Of a stretch of DNA of 35,267 nt, positions 28,113-35,030 are shown in pieces (position 1 is the stretch's first letter; every line of letters begins with the position of its first letter). This DNA comes from Chlorobiota bacterium (lineage in GTDB: Bacteria; Bacteroidota; Bacteroidia; JAADEI01), in NCBI GenBank assembly GCA_013153515.1, contig JAADEI010000018.1, positions 1 through 35,267 on the forward strand. Reading direction: 5' to 3'. The translations under genes and the position numbers were made by a program. Below the pieces are notes generated by a model. That model was not told the DNA's origin and made no database searches. It saw nothing but the letters and a program-made list of their open reading frames with translations.

Positions 28113-28147
28113 GGGGTGGGGTTCCCACGGGGAGCCCGCCCTTTTTT
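28113..28147 (+). terminator. rho-independent terminator after katG
   Basis: GC-rich imperfect hairpin (GGGTGGGGTTCCC, loop ACG, GGGAGCCCGCCC) followed by six T. It lies 57 bases after the katG stop and is the clearest terminator of the window. Confidence 0.7.
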
Positions 28148-28167
28148 GTTTTATAATTTGACCCAAT

Positions 28168-28241
28168 GGACACAGAGTATTAAATGAATGTAAAATTTAA
28201 GTGATCTAAAGACCACGGTGAACACAGAGGATTGAAAAAAC
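28168..28241. repeat. two dispersed CACAGAG-type repeat units
   Basis: GGACACAGAGTATTAAATGA (28168-28187) and ACCACGGTGAACACAGAGG (28212-28230, continuing to 28241). The first shares ACACAGAGTATTAAA with the unit at 12532-12560, the second shares ACCACGGT and CACAGAG. Together with the terminator they fill the gap 28,057-28,279. Confidence 0.4.
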
Positions 28242-28279
28242 AATAAAGGTTTACTTGTAATCCATGTTTTAACTTAACA

Positions 28280-28918
28280 TCACCAATAATGCAGGCACTT
28301 TAATTTAATCGGTTCTTCAACTGTATACAGCTCTTGGCACTTACGATTTATCTTTACATAACATTTAGCAGTTAAACATTTAAGTAATTGAATTACACTC
28401 CTTTTGCTACAACACACAGTGCCATCCACATAAACATCAACTTTGCATGTGTTATTATGATTAGTAGCATGGCTACTTATTATGCTATCTGTATATTTTC
28501 CAATATCTCCTGCTATATTGTAGCTGATAGTTGTATCATTTATTTTTAAGTCATTTAACGCTTGCAGTAAGTTTTCAACTTTAAAAACAGTATCACCTGT
28601 GATATTAACATATAATAATTTTTCAACAGACCTATTAGGAAAATATCTGTTATCAACTGCTTTTTTAAAATTTCCAATTAGAGTGAAAGAATCACTATGT
28701 ATTACAAATTTACTTGTTATTGAGTTAATGTAAAACTCATATGTTTCATTGACGTTAAATATTACTTGCCATTTGCCACTGCTAATGTACAGATACACGC
28801 TATAATTTCCATGTTTCCTACAATTACCAGAAACTGTCCATTCTATAATAATAAGAGCAATAACAAACAAAGAAACAAACAAAGCAACAAACATTGTAAA
28901 TTTAAATATCCTTTTCAT
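28280..28918 (-). CDS. hypothetical membrane-anchored protein, AT-rich
   Basis: Not recognised. One N-terminal membrane helix (residues about 6-27, FKFTMFVALFVSLFVIALII) is followed by an extracytoplasmic domain of about 185 residues with several Cys near the C-terminus (VCCSK, KCLTAKC, RKC, LKCLHYW). The pattern TM helix then a periplasmic domain with VNITGDTVFKVENLLQALNDL has a faint ExbD/TolR flavour, too weak for annotation. Start chosen at the ATG 28918 (212 aa, MKRIFKF); the frame extends to a TTG at 28930. Base composition is much more AT-rich than the housekeeping genes, pointing to an acquired or fast-evolving gene. A small ORF overlaps its start. Confidence 0.55.
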   Translation of the reverse strand: MKRIFKFTMFVALFVSLFVIALIIIEWTVSGNCRKHGNYSVYLYISSGKWQVIFNVNETYEFYINSITSKFVIHSDSFTLIGNFKKAVDNRYFPNRSVEKLLYVNITGDTVFKVENLLQALNDLKINDTTISYNIAGDIGKYTDSIISSHATNHNNTCKVDVYVDGTVCCSKRSVIQLLKCLTAKCYVKINRKCQELYTVEEPIKLKCLHYW

Positions 28919-29066
28919 CATAATTATCAATTAAACCGGCTTCTTCACCAGCTTCCTTAGGTTCAAGAATGGCAAGACTTTCATATATTCGCCAATGGTC
29001 TAATTTGAGCGTGTTTTTACTTTGCAATAAGTTGCCTTGAACTGCTATAAACAAAAACATCTTCAT
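28902..29066 (-). CDS. small ORF or 3' end of a broken gene
   Basis: A 54-residue frame not previously obvious: begins MKMFLFIAVQGNLLQ and ends KEAGEEAGLIDNYDEKDI. The composition of its end (Glu, Asp, Gly) looks like a genuine protein C-terminus, and its stop overlaps the start of the AT-rich membrane protein gene by 17 bases, as in a coupled operon. It also overlaps, in another frame, the last part of the interrupted frame 29017-29640, so it may be that gene's continuation after a frameshift. Confidence 0.3.
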   Translation of the reverse strand: MKMFLFIAVQGNLLQSKNTLKLDHWRIYESLAILEPKEAGEEAGLIDNYDEKDI

Positions 29067-29640
29067 TCTGATTTAATGCTCCGCTTAAAAACCGATAGAT
29101 AAAGGAATTGTTGTTCATTCTAATGGTTCTGCTAGCGAAGCTAATAAATTTTGGTCTATTGGGATGGGTGTATTGGACACTTAGAGCTCGGGATGTGTCA
29201 TAAATCATGTTAATCCGCAATCACCACTTTCCTTTAGGCTTGACTAAACAAATTCCCAGTGAATCGTCCCACTCGCCAGTGGCAGTAAATTCATATCCCA
29301 ATATTTTCAGGTTAACTCCTTTACAATTTTGGCAGTGGTTCATTAAGCGGATTTTTGCAACGTGTTAATCACCAATGTATTTTGGGCAGTATTTAAGATA
29401 GAAAATTTCCGCCATATCTGGTAAAGTAAGCATTAGATTGCAATACCCGGAATCAATCACGTGTTCTCTACTAGCTATTTCAAAAATTCCGTCGTTCAGT
29501 ATACCTCAATAATTTAACTTTGGTGCATTGTTTATTTCACAGAAATTCTGTGCCTCGTTAATCAAATTATTCTGGTAACAATTGCCATGAATCTGTGTGC
29601 TTTTCCTTACCGTCGTTTTTATCAGCTCCGCTCGGGGCAA
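29017..29640 (-). pseudogene. possible decayed gene, one frame with three internal stops
   Basis: On the minus strand a single reading frame runs 208 codons from 29640 to 29017 with only three internal stops (TGA 29506-29508, TAA 29365-29367, TGA 29221-29223). For AT-rich noncoding DNA ten or more would be expected. The pieces look protein-like: MLTLPDMAEIFYLKYCPKYIG, then MNHCQNCKGVNLKILGYEF with a CxxC pair and GEWDDSLGICLVKPKGKW, then RINMIYDTSRALSVQYTHPN. No family is recognised. It may instead be two or three genuine small ORFs that happen to share a frame. Confidence 0.3.
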
Positions 29641-29716
29641 TTAAAGGAACTTTATGGGTTGCGATAACAGTATATTAAACCACAAGGCTTTATCGTTTTA
29701 CCCAAAAACTTTAAGC

Positions 29717-30541
29717 ATGAAGAGGACGACATGGGTTGTTTTGGCAATTTTCCCTATGATTTTGGTTTTTCTTACATCTTCTGGTATGATAATTGGGGAG
29801 AAAGAATCTTCTGATTCTGTTGTTTCAAAGGGCGAAATGCTCTACAACTTGAATTGTGCTGGGTGTCATGGTCCTAATCTGGAAGGAAGACCTCCTGTTT
29901 TTCCTCCACTAACAGACCTTTCAGAACGAATGACAAAGGAAGAAGTCAAGGAGCTAATCGTTAACGGCAGGGGCTCCATGCCCCCATTAAAACATTTGTC
30001 TGAGGAAGATATTCAAGCAATCATAGATTTCTTGTGGGGCGAGGAACATTCGGAAGATTCCAATGCTTCTGGGAGCAATGAGAATAATACCAATAATGAC
30101 AGTGATGGCACTACAGACACCAGTGTAGATAATAGTGAGATTACGGTTAGTAGTGCTCCTCTTTCCCTTGTTGCTCAAGGTGAAATTATTTATAAAAGCC
30201 ACTGTGCTGGATGCCACCCTGCGACGCCCGGCGAAAAACCATTAGTGGACACACGGAATTTACATCCCGGGAGGGAACCTGTTGCCTTGGCGGGAATAAC
30301 CAAGTACATGCCCAAGGAGAGATTTAACAAGATTCTGGATGAGGGTCCGTGCTACATGCCTTCCTTTGAACATCTCACCACGGACCAACGGGATGCTTTG
30401 TGGGCATATCTTGACTCATTGTCCCAATACTATAAATATACTCCACCGCCACCGTGTGGATGCCGAACCAAGCGAGGCAGGGGCGGATGCGGACGCGGTT
30501 GTTCAGGCAGAGGATGTGGGCACGGGGGACACGGTAGATAG
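29717..30541 (+). CDS. di-heme cytochrome c with cysteine/glycine-rich tail
   Basis: Exported electron-transfer protein with two cytochrome c domains. Start at the ATG 29717 (274 aa, MKRTTWVVLAIFPMILVFL) gives a proper signal peptide/anchor; the frame extends 21 codons further up without such character. Domain 1 has CAGCH and the Met ligand in GRGSMPPL; a Ser/Asn/Asp-rich linker follows (about 120-150); domain 2 has CAGCHP and the Met in GPCYMPSF. The last 28 residues after PPPPC are an odd tail with five Cys, two His and many Gly and Arg (CGCRTKRGRGGCGRGC). It is a candidate for metal binding or surface attachment. No oxidase genes are nearby. Confidence 0.85.
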   Translation: MKRTTWVVLAIFPMILVFLTSSGMIIGEKESSDSVVSKGEMLYNLNCAGCHGPNLEGRPPVFPPLTDLSERMTKEEVKELIVNGRGSMPPLKHLSEEDIQAIIDFLWGEEHSEDSNASGSNENNTNNDSDGTTDTSVDNSEITVSSAPLSLVAQGEIIYKSHCAGCHPATPGEKPLVDTRNLHPGREPVALAGITKYMPKERFNKILDEGPCYMPSFEHLTTDQRDALWAYLDSLSQYYKYTPPPPCGCRTKRGRGGCGRGCSGRGCGHGGHGR

Positions 30542-30558
30542 GGTCCTCAGTGACTTAA

Positions 30559-30855
30559 TTAATTGGTCATATCAGATTCTAAGACCCCTCTGACCCATTG
30601 TTTGTATCTTCCTTCTGGGTGGAAGCCATATCGTTCATAGAACCTGCGGGGCTCGGTCGTTATGCTCTCTGCCCATGGGATTATTCTGTCGTGGAATTGT
30701 CTGAGGTGTTCAACGGCATCATCAAATAGTTTTTTGCCGATTCCTTTGTGGCGATATGCTGGATGGAGCAAGCCAATGGTTTTGAAATAGATTTTTCTGT
30801 TAAAGTAGTGATTCTCAAAGGGTTCTGTGTTTTCTGCAAGGAAGTGAATAGGCAC
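30559..30855 (-). pseudogene. truncated, drifting duplicate of the GNAT acetyltransferase at 32715
   Basis: The C-terminal half (AYRHKGIGKKLFDDAVEHLRQ) is almost identical to the intact GNAT gene at 32715-33209, while the N-terminal half is not homologous and has no start in the right place. Relative to the intact copy it has an extra G in 30648-30651 and one base missing at about 30666-30670, so about seven codons between are read in the wrong frame (ESITTEP in place of GEHNDRA). The acetyl-CoA motif RHKGIG is present but the fold is incomplete. Very probably non-functional. Confidence 0.7.
30576..30767. repeat. direct duplication, copy 1 (partner 32735-32925)
   Basis: About 190 bases, estimated by eye at over 90% identical to 32735-32925, same orientation, 2.1 kb apart. 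It covers the 3' half of the GNAT gene. The LtaS-like gene lies between the copies. Confidence 0.75.
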
Positions 30856-30974
30856 AATGATTTTCTGATAACGTATAGGCGCCGAAAACCACTTGCATTA
30901 ACATATCCATTGCCCTCGCTCAAGTTTGTAAATACCATTCAGAGAAATTTTAGTAAATAAATACAAGATATTTT

Positions 30975-32672
30975 CTACATGCCTGAAAAACCATATTTTA
31001 TAATGTCATCATAAATTTTGACGTATATATTACTATCCAGGTATAGGCTATCAGCATAAATTTCTGTACATTGTTGCGTTACAAGGCATTTGTGAATAAT
31101 TCGGTTAATTATGTAAAATGGTATTGCATGTTTCTTGGTACTTATTGTTACCACTCTGCCTTTATTAATAATGAGAAAAGGTGCTGCATCGGGTTGTTTT
31201 CTGTAGGCAATACCATCCCAGTTCACTTGTGGTGGTGTATGGTCTCCATAAAAAACAATAATTGCGGATGAATCCATGGTTAGGATATGGGAAATGAAGT
31301 TATATAGGTCTCTTGTTCTCCAGTAGGTAGCATTTGCAAGAAATTCAATCTCCGGAATGTTCGGATTGACAGATATTTCTTCCTTCCCTGCCGGTGGGTT
31401 CATCTGCCAAGGCCAGTGTTCATACATCGTTACAAAATATACGATAAATGGTTTTCTTACATTATTTCGAATAAAATCAAGGCCGAAGTTATAAAGGGAG
31501 CTATCCATAACTCTAAGCAAATCTCTATACTCAGGCAATTCTTTCAAGAAAATAGTAGAATCGAACCCAAGGCTTTTATATGCATTTGCCATGTTGTAAT
31601 AATCTTTTCCTGTTGCGACAAATGCTACCGTTGAATAGTCGTTTTGTTTAAGCCATTGTAATAGTGACGGCACGGGATATGCGTTAAACATTGCAAACTC
31701 AACATCTGAGTATTTATGTAATGCAGGGATTCCGGTGAATACTTCAAAAGTTGTTTGAGCGGTGCCCCAACCTATGTATGAACTTTTAGCATAATAAAAT
31801 GTATCTCCTGGCAAAAAGTGTAAAAATTTATGATATATTGGATTTTTATTGAATGTTACTCCATGTAAATCTCTTACATCAATAAAACTTTCAAGTAAGA
31901 TAACATAAACATTACTTTTACCTGTTGATTGTAATGGATATAAAGTATCTAAAATCTCATTCCAAGTGAAATTCGGTCGTTTTTCTTTCATCTGTTCTTG
32001 CTTGTATTGAAGATGCCGGGAATAGAGTATGAAGGAAGCCATTCTGCCATTATCAACCAGCGTGTAAGCGGGGATTACAGTATGTAGTTTAAAAAGGAAA
32101 ATTCCTTTACTTTCTATCATTTTGTTGGACTCAATGAATACAAAATATATTAGAAATAGTAGCGAAACTAACTTAATTATCAATACTATTCGTGCTTGCC
32201 AATCATTTAAAGATTTTTTCACTATTTGCAAAAATCCTATTGTTATCACTAATAGGACTAAACAAATCCAGAGTATTACTGCAATAATTAACCATAGGGG
32301 CATGAAATCGAACCAACTCCAGAAGTGTGTTTTTACTGCTTGCCAAGTTGGTATAACCCCTGTCATGCGAAAAGCCCAGTCAAGCATTATCCAGAAAGGT
32401 GCAATTAAAACCGTTGAGAGGAACCAATCTGTGAAGCGGTTGAACACTTTATGTATGACTGCTAAAAGGCTTAATATTAAAAGGTGCTCCAATAAGGGGA
32501 TAGAATAGGAAATATAGGTTACTTGTAAAACCCAATCTATTAGTTTTTCATGAATGACGTGAATTAGCAACATGTAATTTACGAATAAAGAAAACGTCCA
32601 ACGAAAAAGATAATTTGATAGAAGAAAATCTTTTACTTTACCCCAACTGATACTAAGTGGCAATGCTTTCAT
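30975..32672 (-). CDS. LtaS/phosphoglycerol transferase-type membrane sulfatase-fold protein
   Basis: Alkaline phosphatase superfamily enzyme of the lipoteichoic-acid-synthase/OpgB group. About five N-terminal helices (residues 1-190) precede an extracytoplasmic catalytic domain: VYVILLESFID, then YIGWGTAQTTFEVFTGIP with the Thr nucleophile region, MYEHWPW in place of the usual SNHxPF, and FYGDHTPP with the metal-binding Asp and His. In Gram-negative bacteria such proteins transfer phosphoglycerol or phosphoethanolamine-like groups to glycans or lipids; the substrate here is unknown. Start ATG 32672 (565 aa); a TTG at 32693 lies in the promoter box. The gene is AT-rich. Confidence 0.85.
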   Translation of the reverse strand: MKALPLSISWGKVKDFLLSNYLFRWTFSLFVNYMLLIHVIHEKLIDWVLQVTYISYSIPLLEHLLILSLLAVIHKVFNRFTDWFLSTVLIAPFWIMLDWAFRMTGVIPTWQAVKTHFWSWFDFMPLWLIIAVILWICLVLLVITIGFLQIVKKSLNDWQARIVLIIKLVSLLFLIYFVFIESNKMIESKGIFLFKLHTVIPAYTLVDNGRMASFILYSRHLQYKQEQMKEKRPNFTWNEILDTLYPLQSTGKSNVYVILLESFIDVRDLHGVTFNKNPIYHKFLHFLPGDTFYYAKSSYIGWGTAQTTFEVFTGIPALHKYSDVEFAMFNAYPVPSLLQWLKQNDYSTVAFVATGKDYYNMANAYKSLGFDSTIFLKELPEYRDLLRVMDSSLYNFGLDFIRNNVRKPFIVYFVTMYEHWPWQMNPPAGKEEISVNPNIPEIEFLANATYWRTRDLYNFISHILTMDSSAIIVFYGDHTPPQVNWDGIAYRKQPDAAPFLIINKGRVVTISTKKHAIPFYIINRIIHKCLVTQQCTEIYADSLYLDSNIYVKIYDDIIKYGFSGM

Positions 32673-32690
32673 AGGATAAATTTTATGTAT

Positions 32691-32698
32691 CAAAATTA
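32691..32698 (-). promoter_or_regulatory. Bacteroidota-type -7 box for the LtaS-like gene
   Basis: TAATTTTG on the minus strand, ending 18 bases before the ATG at 32672. It lies just after the GNAT stop, so the LtaS-like gene can be transcribed separately from the MFS-GNAT pair. Confidence 0.5.
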
Positions 32699-32714
32699 AA
32701 AGAACTGCTTGATA

Positions 32715-33209
32715 TTATTTTGGGGGCTTTTGTAATTCTAAGACCCATCTGACCCATTGTTTGTATCTTCCTTCTGGGTGGAAGCCGTATTGTTCATAGA
32801 ACCTGCGGGCTCGGTCGTTATGCTCCCCTGCCCATAGGATTATTCTGTCGTGGAATTGTCTGAGGTGTTCAACGGCATCATCAAAGAGTTTTTTGCCGAT
32901 TCCCTTGTGGCGATATACTGGATGGACGACCCATTCGTGGATGTGCCCTCCTCTGCCGAACCTACTGAACCAATTGGCGTCTGCAACAACAAATCCGATA
33001 GGCTTGCCTTTCTCGTCAAGGGCTATTTCAAACAGGGTGTGATGGTCTTTGAGCCATTGGAGGTAGCGAAGGGCATCTTCTGGCGACGGCTCGCCATATT
33101 CAGGCATGTCGGCATAGGCTTCCATATAGAGCGGCACTAATTGTTGTGGGGCAATCCCTGATTCCTCCAGTGTTACGTAGCGAACTTTGTCTTGCTTTGT
33201 TTCAGGCAT
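32715..33209 (-). CDS. GNAT-family N-acetyltransferase
   Basis: Acetyl-CoA-dependent acyltransferase, 164 aa, substrate unknown. The core is clear: IGFVVADANWF (beta 4 region), HEWVVHPVYRHKGIGKKLF with the acetyl-CoA loop RHKGIG, and RRFYEQYGFHPEGRYKQW at the C-terminus. The ATG at 33209 shares a base with the stop of the MFS gene (TGATG), showing translational coupling. Its 3' half is duplicated in degenerate form at 30576-30767. Confidence 0.9.
   Translation of the reverse strand: MPETKQDKVRYVTLEESGIAPQQLVPLYMEAYADMPEYGEPSPEDALRYLQWLKDHHTLFEIALDEKGKPIGFVVADANWFSRFGRGGHIHEWVVHPVYRHKGIGKKLFDDAVEHLRQFHDRIILWAGEHNDRARRFYEQYGFHPEGRYKQWVRWVLELQKPPK
32735..32925. repeat. direct duplication, copy 2 (partner 30576-30767)
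   Basis: Intact copy within the functional GNAT gene. Homology with copy 1 begins at the shared ATTCTAAGACCC and fades after GGATGG. Confidence 0.75.
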
Positions 33210-34438
33210 CAATCGGATTTCCGTTGTAGGAATAACAAAGCCAGAAGGAGGATAATTCCAGAGATTATGAGTATGGTTCCATTAAAGATTACGGGGAGAT
33301 GTGCTGTTTCGGGACTTTCGGACAATCCAGTTATAGCAAAGAAGGAAATTATCAATATCCTAAGAAAAACGTTAAAAGCGTCAAAAAATCCGAGGACTCT
33401 GCCTATGAGGTGGTTGGGGACCCTATGGAACAGGTATGTTAGTCTCATCACTCGGGCTCCCCCATTGGCAAAGCCAAAGAAAAACCTAAGGATTAATAGG
33501 AGAGCCACTGTGGGCATCAGTCCAAGAATCACATAGCTTATTCCCACTGTGAAAAGTAAAATCAATATCCTGACAGGGATGTTTCCCGTGCCGAACTTCC
33601 ACAGGAGGAGAGCTACGGTTACTGCCCCTGCCCCGAAAAGCCCTTCTGAGAATGTATAGACCTGTCCCTGAGCATTGAGGACTCTATCCACGAAAGCAGG
33701 CATGACATAAAACGAATCAAGAAGTGTAACAAGGAAAATCATATATGAGGTGATTCCGAAGATGAACAGGAAGGGTCGTTTTTTCAGGAACGTGAAGGCG
33801 TCTCTCAAGCGGTCAAAGACAGATGCTGTGGACTGCTTCGGCGGAATGTATGTCTCTGTAATGAATTTCCACAGGGCAACGAGCATAACTATTACTGACC
33901 CGATGAACAGGAGGGAGGCAACCCCTAAGACCTTTTCCGGCGTAGCAAACTTCTCAAACAGGACTGTTGAGATGAGTCCTGATGACATGGCGGCTATCTG
34001 CCCGGAAATTTCAATCCATATGTTGAGTTTGGCATACCATTGGGGAGAGACCATTGATTGCCCAAGGGCATAAATGGAAGGATAGAAGATGGTTGCCAGA
34101 ATGGTTAAAGGAACGAACAGTCCAACAAACACATAGGACAATGCTGAATTGGAAACGAAGGCTATGATAGTGCCTATGACGAGAACAAGGGAGTAAAGCG
34201 AGACGGCAATCATAAGCAATTTCCGTCTTGGAAACCGATCAACGATTGTCCCGCCGTGCAACGACCAATACAAGCCCAAAATAGTTATGCCCAGATAGAG
34301 CAAATCAAACCAATTCTTCGTCTCAGGTAGGCTATTGAGAAACCAAATGAACACAAGGAAAAGGAGCCACTGAGTGGTGTTCATGAACAGAAATGCAACC
34401 AAAAGCCACGTTAAACTTGTTCTTATTTGTGAAGTCAT
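33209..34438 (-). CDS. MFS transporter, enterobactin-exporter/MFS_3 type
   Basis: Twelve-helix permease of 409 aa from the ATG at 34438 (MTSQIRTSLTWLLVAFLF). The loop 2-3 motif reads GGTIVDRFPRRKLL, as in the MFS_3 group that includes enterobactin exporter EntS and macrolide pumps. Further helices are evident, e.g. FFFGFANGGARVMRLTYLF with the loop PNHLIGRVLGFFDAF. The frame extends upstream to 34558 but that part is antisense to recX. Coupled to the GNAT gene, it could form a two-gene export and modification unit for one compound; this is inference. Confidence 0.88.
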   Translation of the reverse strand: MTSQIRTSLTWLLVAFLFMNTTQWLLFLVFIWFLNSLPETKNWFDLLYLGITILGLYWSLHGGTIVDRFPRRKLLMIAVSLYSLVLVIGTIIAFVSNSALSYVFVGLFVPLTILATIFYPSIYALGQSMVSPQWYAKLNIWIEISGQIAAMSSGLISTVLFEKFATPEKVLGVASLLFIGSVIVMLVALWKFITETYIPPKQSTASVFDRLRDAFTFLKKRPFLFIFGITSYMIFLVTLLDSFYVMPAFVDRVLNAQGQVYTFSEGLFGAGAVTVALLLWKFGTGNIPVRILILLFTVGISYVILGLMPTVALLLILRFFFGFANGGARVMRLTYLFHRVPNHLIGRVLGFFDAFNVFLRILIISFFAITGLSESPETAHLPVIFNGTILIISGIILLLALLFLQRKSD

Positions 34439-34447
34439 AGGACTACG

Positions 34448-34455
34448 CAAAATTA
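34448..34455 (-). promoter_or_regulatory. Bacteroidota-type -7 box for the MFS-GNAT pair
   Basis: TAATTTTG on the minus strand, ending 9 bases before the MFS ATG. It lies in the 22-base gap to recX, so the -33 region would be within the recX coding sequence. The leader would be almost absent. Confidence 0.45.
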
Positions 34456-34460
34456 AAACG

Positions 34461-34928
34461 ATGGAACCGGAATTGAAGATGGAGCAACTTCTGAGGAAAG
34501 CAATCAGATGGTGTATCAGGACGGAACGCACGCCGGCGGAGGCTAAAGCATGGCTCAAACGGAAATATCATCTGGACGACTCGGAAGCAAGCAAAATAGT
34601 ATCTCTTCTGGAGCAATGGGGCATCATTGACCTTAACAGGTTCATGGAATATGCCTATTATGAACTATGGGAGCAGAAAAGGTACGGGCGGCTCAAAATA
34701 CGTGGCTTATTGGAATCACACATGTTGCCAGAACCTTTCATTGAAGTGATTATCGCAATGATTGACGACGAGGAATATGCCCAATTTTTGAGGAATAAAA
34801 TCCTTGAACTATACGAATCGGGGCTATCGGCTCAAAAAGTACTCTCCAGATTGCTTAGCAGAGGATTTGAAAAAGACCTTATAGTTGAAATAATGCGGGA
34901 ACATGGGTTGATTCCTGATGAGGAGTGA
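34461..34928 (+). CDS. recX: RecX family regulatory protein
   Basis: Modulator of RecA filaments, 155 aa, all helical. RKAIRWCIRTERTPAEAKAWLKRK and IVSLLEQWGIIDLNRFMEYAYYEL match the first RecX three-helix repeats (the usual DxxF/YA), RYGRLKIRGLLESHMLPEPFIE the second, and AQKVLSRLLSRGFEKDLIVEIM the third. I chose the ATG at 34461 because upstream codons overlap the divergent MFS gene. recA is not in the window. No promoter was recognised for it; it would have to lie inside the MFS gene. Confidence 0.9.
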   Translation: MEPELKMEQLLRKAIRWCIRTERTPAEAKAWLKRKYHLDDSEASKIVSLLEQWGIIDLNRFMEYAYYELWEQKRYGRLKIRGLLESHMLPEPFIEVIIAMIDDEEYAQFLRNKILELYESGLSAQKVLSRLLSRGFEKDLIVEIMREHGLIPDEE

Positions 34929-35002
34929 CTGCTAAATATGCCAACCATTTCCAAGGAAAAACGCATATTGAAGCAATCTAATTTCATTTAATTTTTATTC
35001 CG

Positions 35003-35010
35003 TATATTTG
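35003..35010 (+). promoter_or_regulatory. Bacteroidota-type -7 box for the heptamer-repeat gene
   Basis: TATATTTG fits TAnnTTTG exactly and ends 20 bases before the ATG at 35031, within the range seen for other genes here. No -33 TTTG at 17-23 bases. Confidence 0.5.
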
Positions 35011-35030
35011 TAATACAAAATAACAGTGCG

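Noticed and set aside
28280-28918. ExbD/TolR assignment for the AT-rich membrane protein
   Set aside because: Only a vague strand-helix pattern matches; the protein is too long, lacks the conserved Asp in the membrane helix and has no ExbB/TonB neighbours.
29221-29223. TGA read as an amino acid (recoding) in the broken minus-strand frame
   Set aside because: No selenocysteine-type hairpin or conserved context was seen, and two further stops including TAA occur in the same frame; decay or separate small ORFs explain it better.
30681-30938. 85-codon ORF overlapping the truncated GNAT copy
   Set aside because: It reads the duplicated segment in the wrong frame (the intact copy shows the true frame) and resembles nothing.
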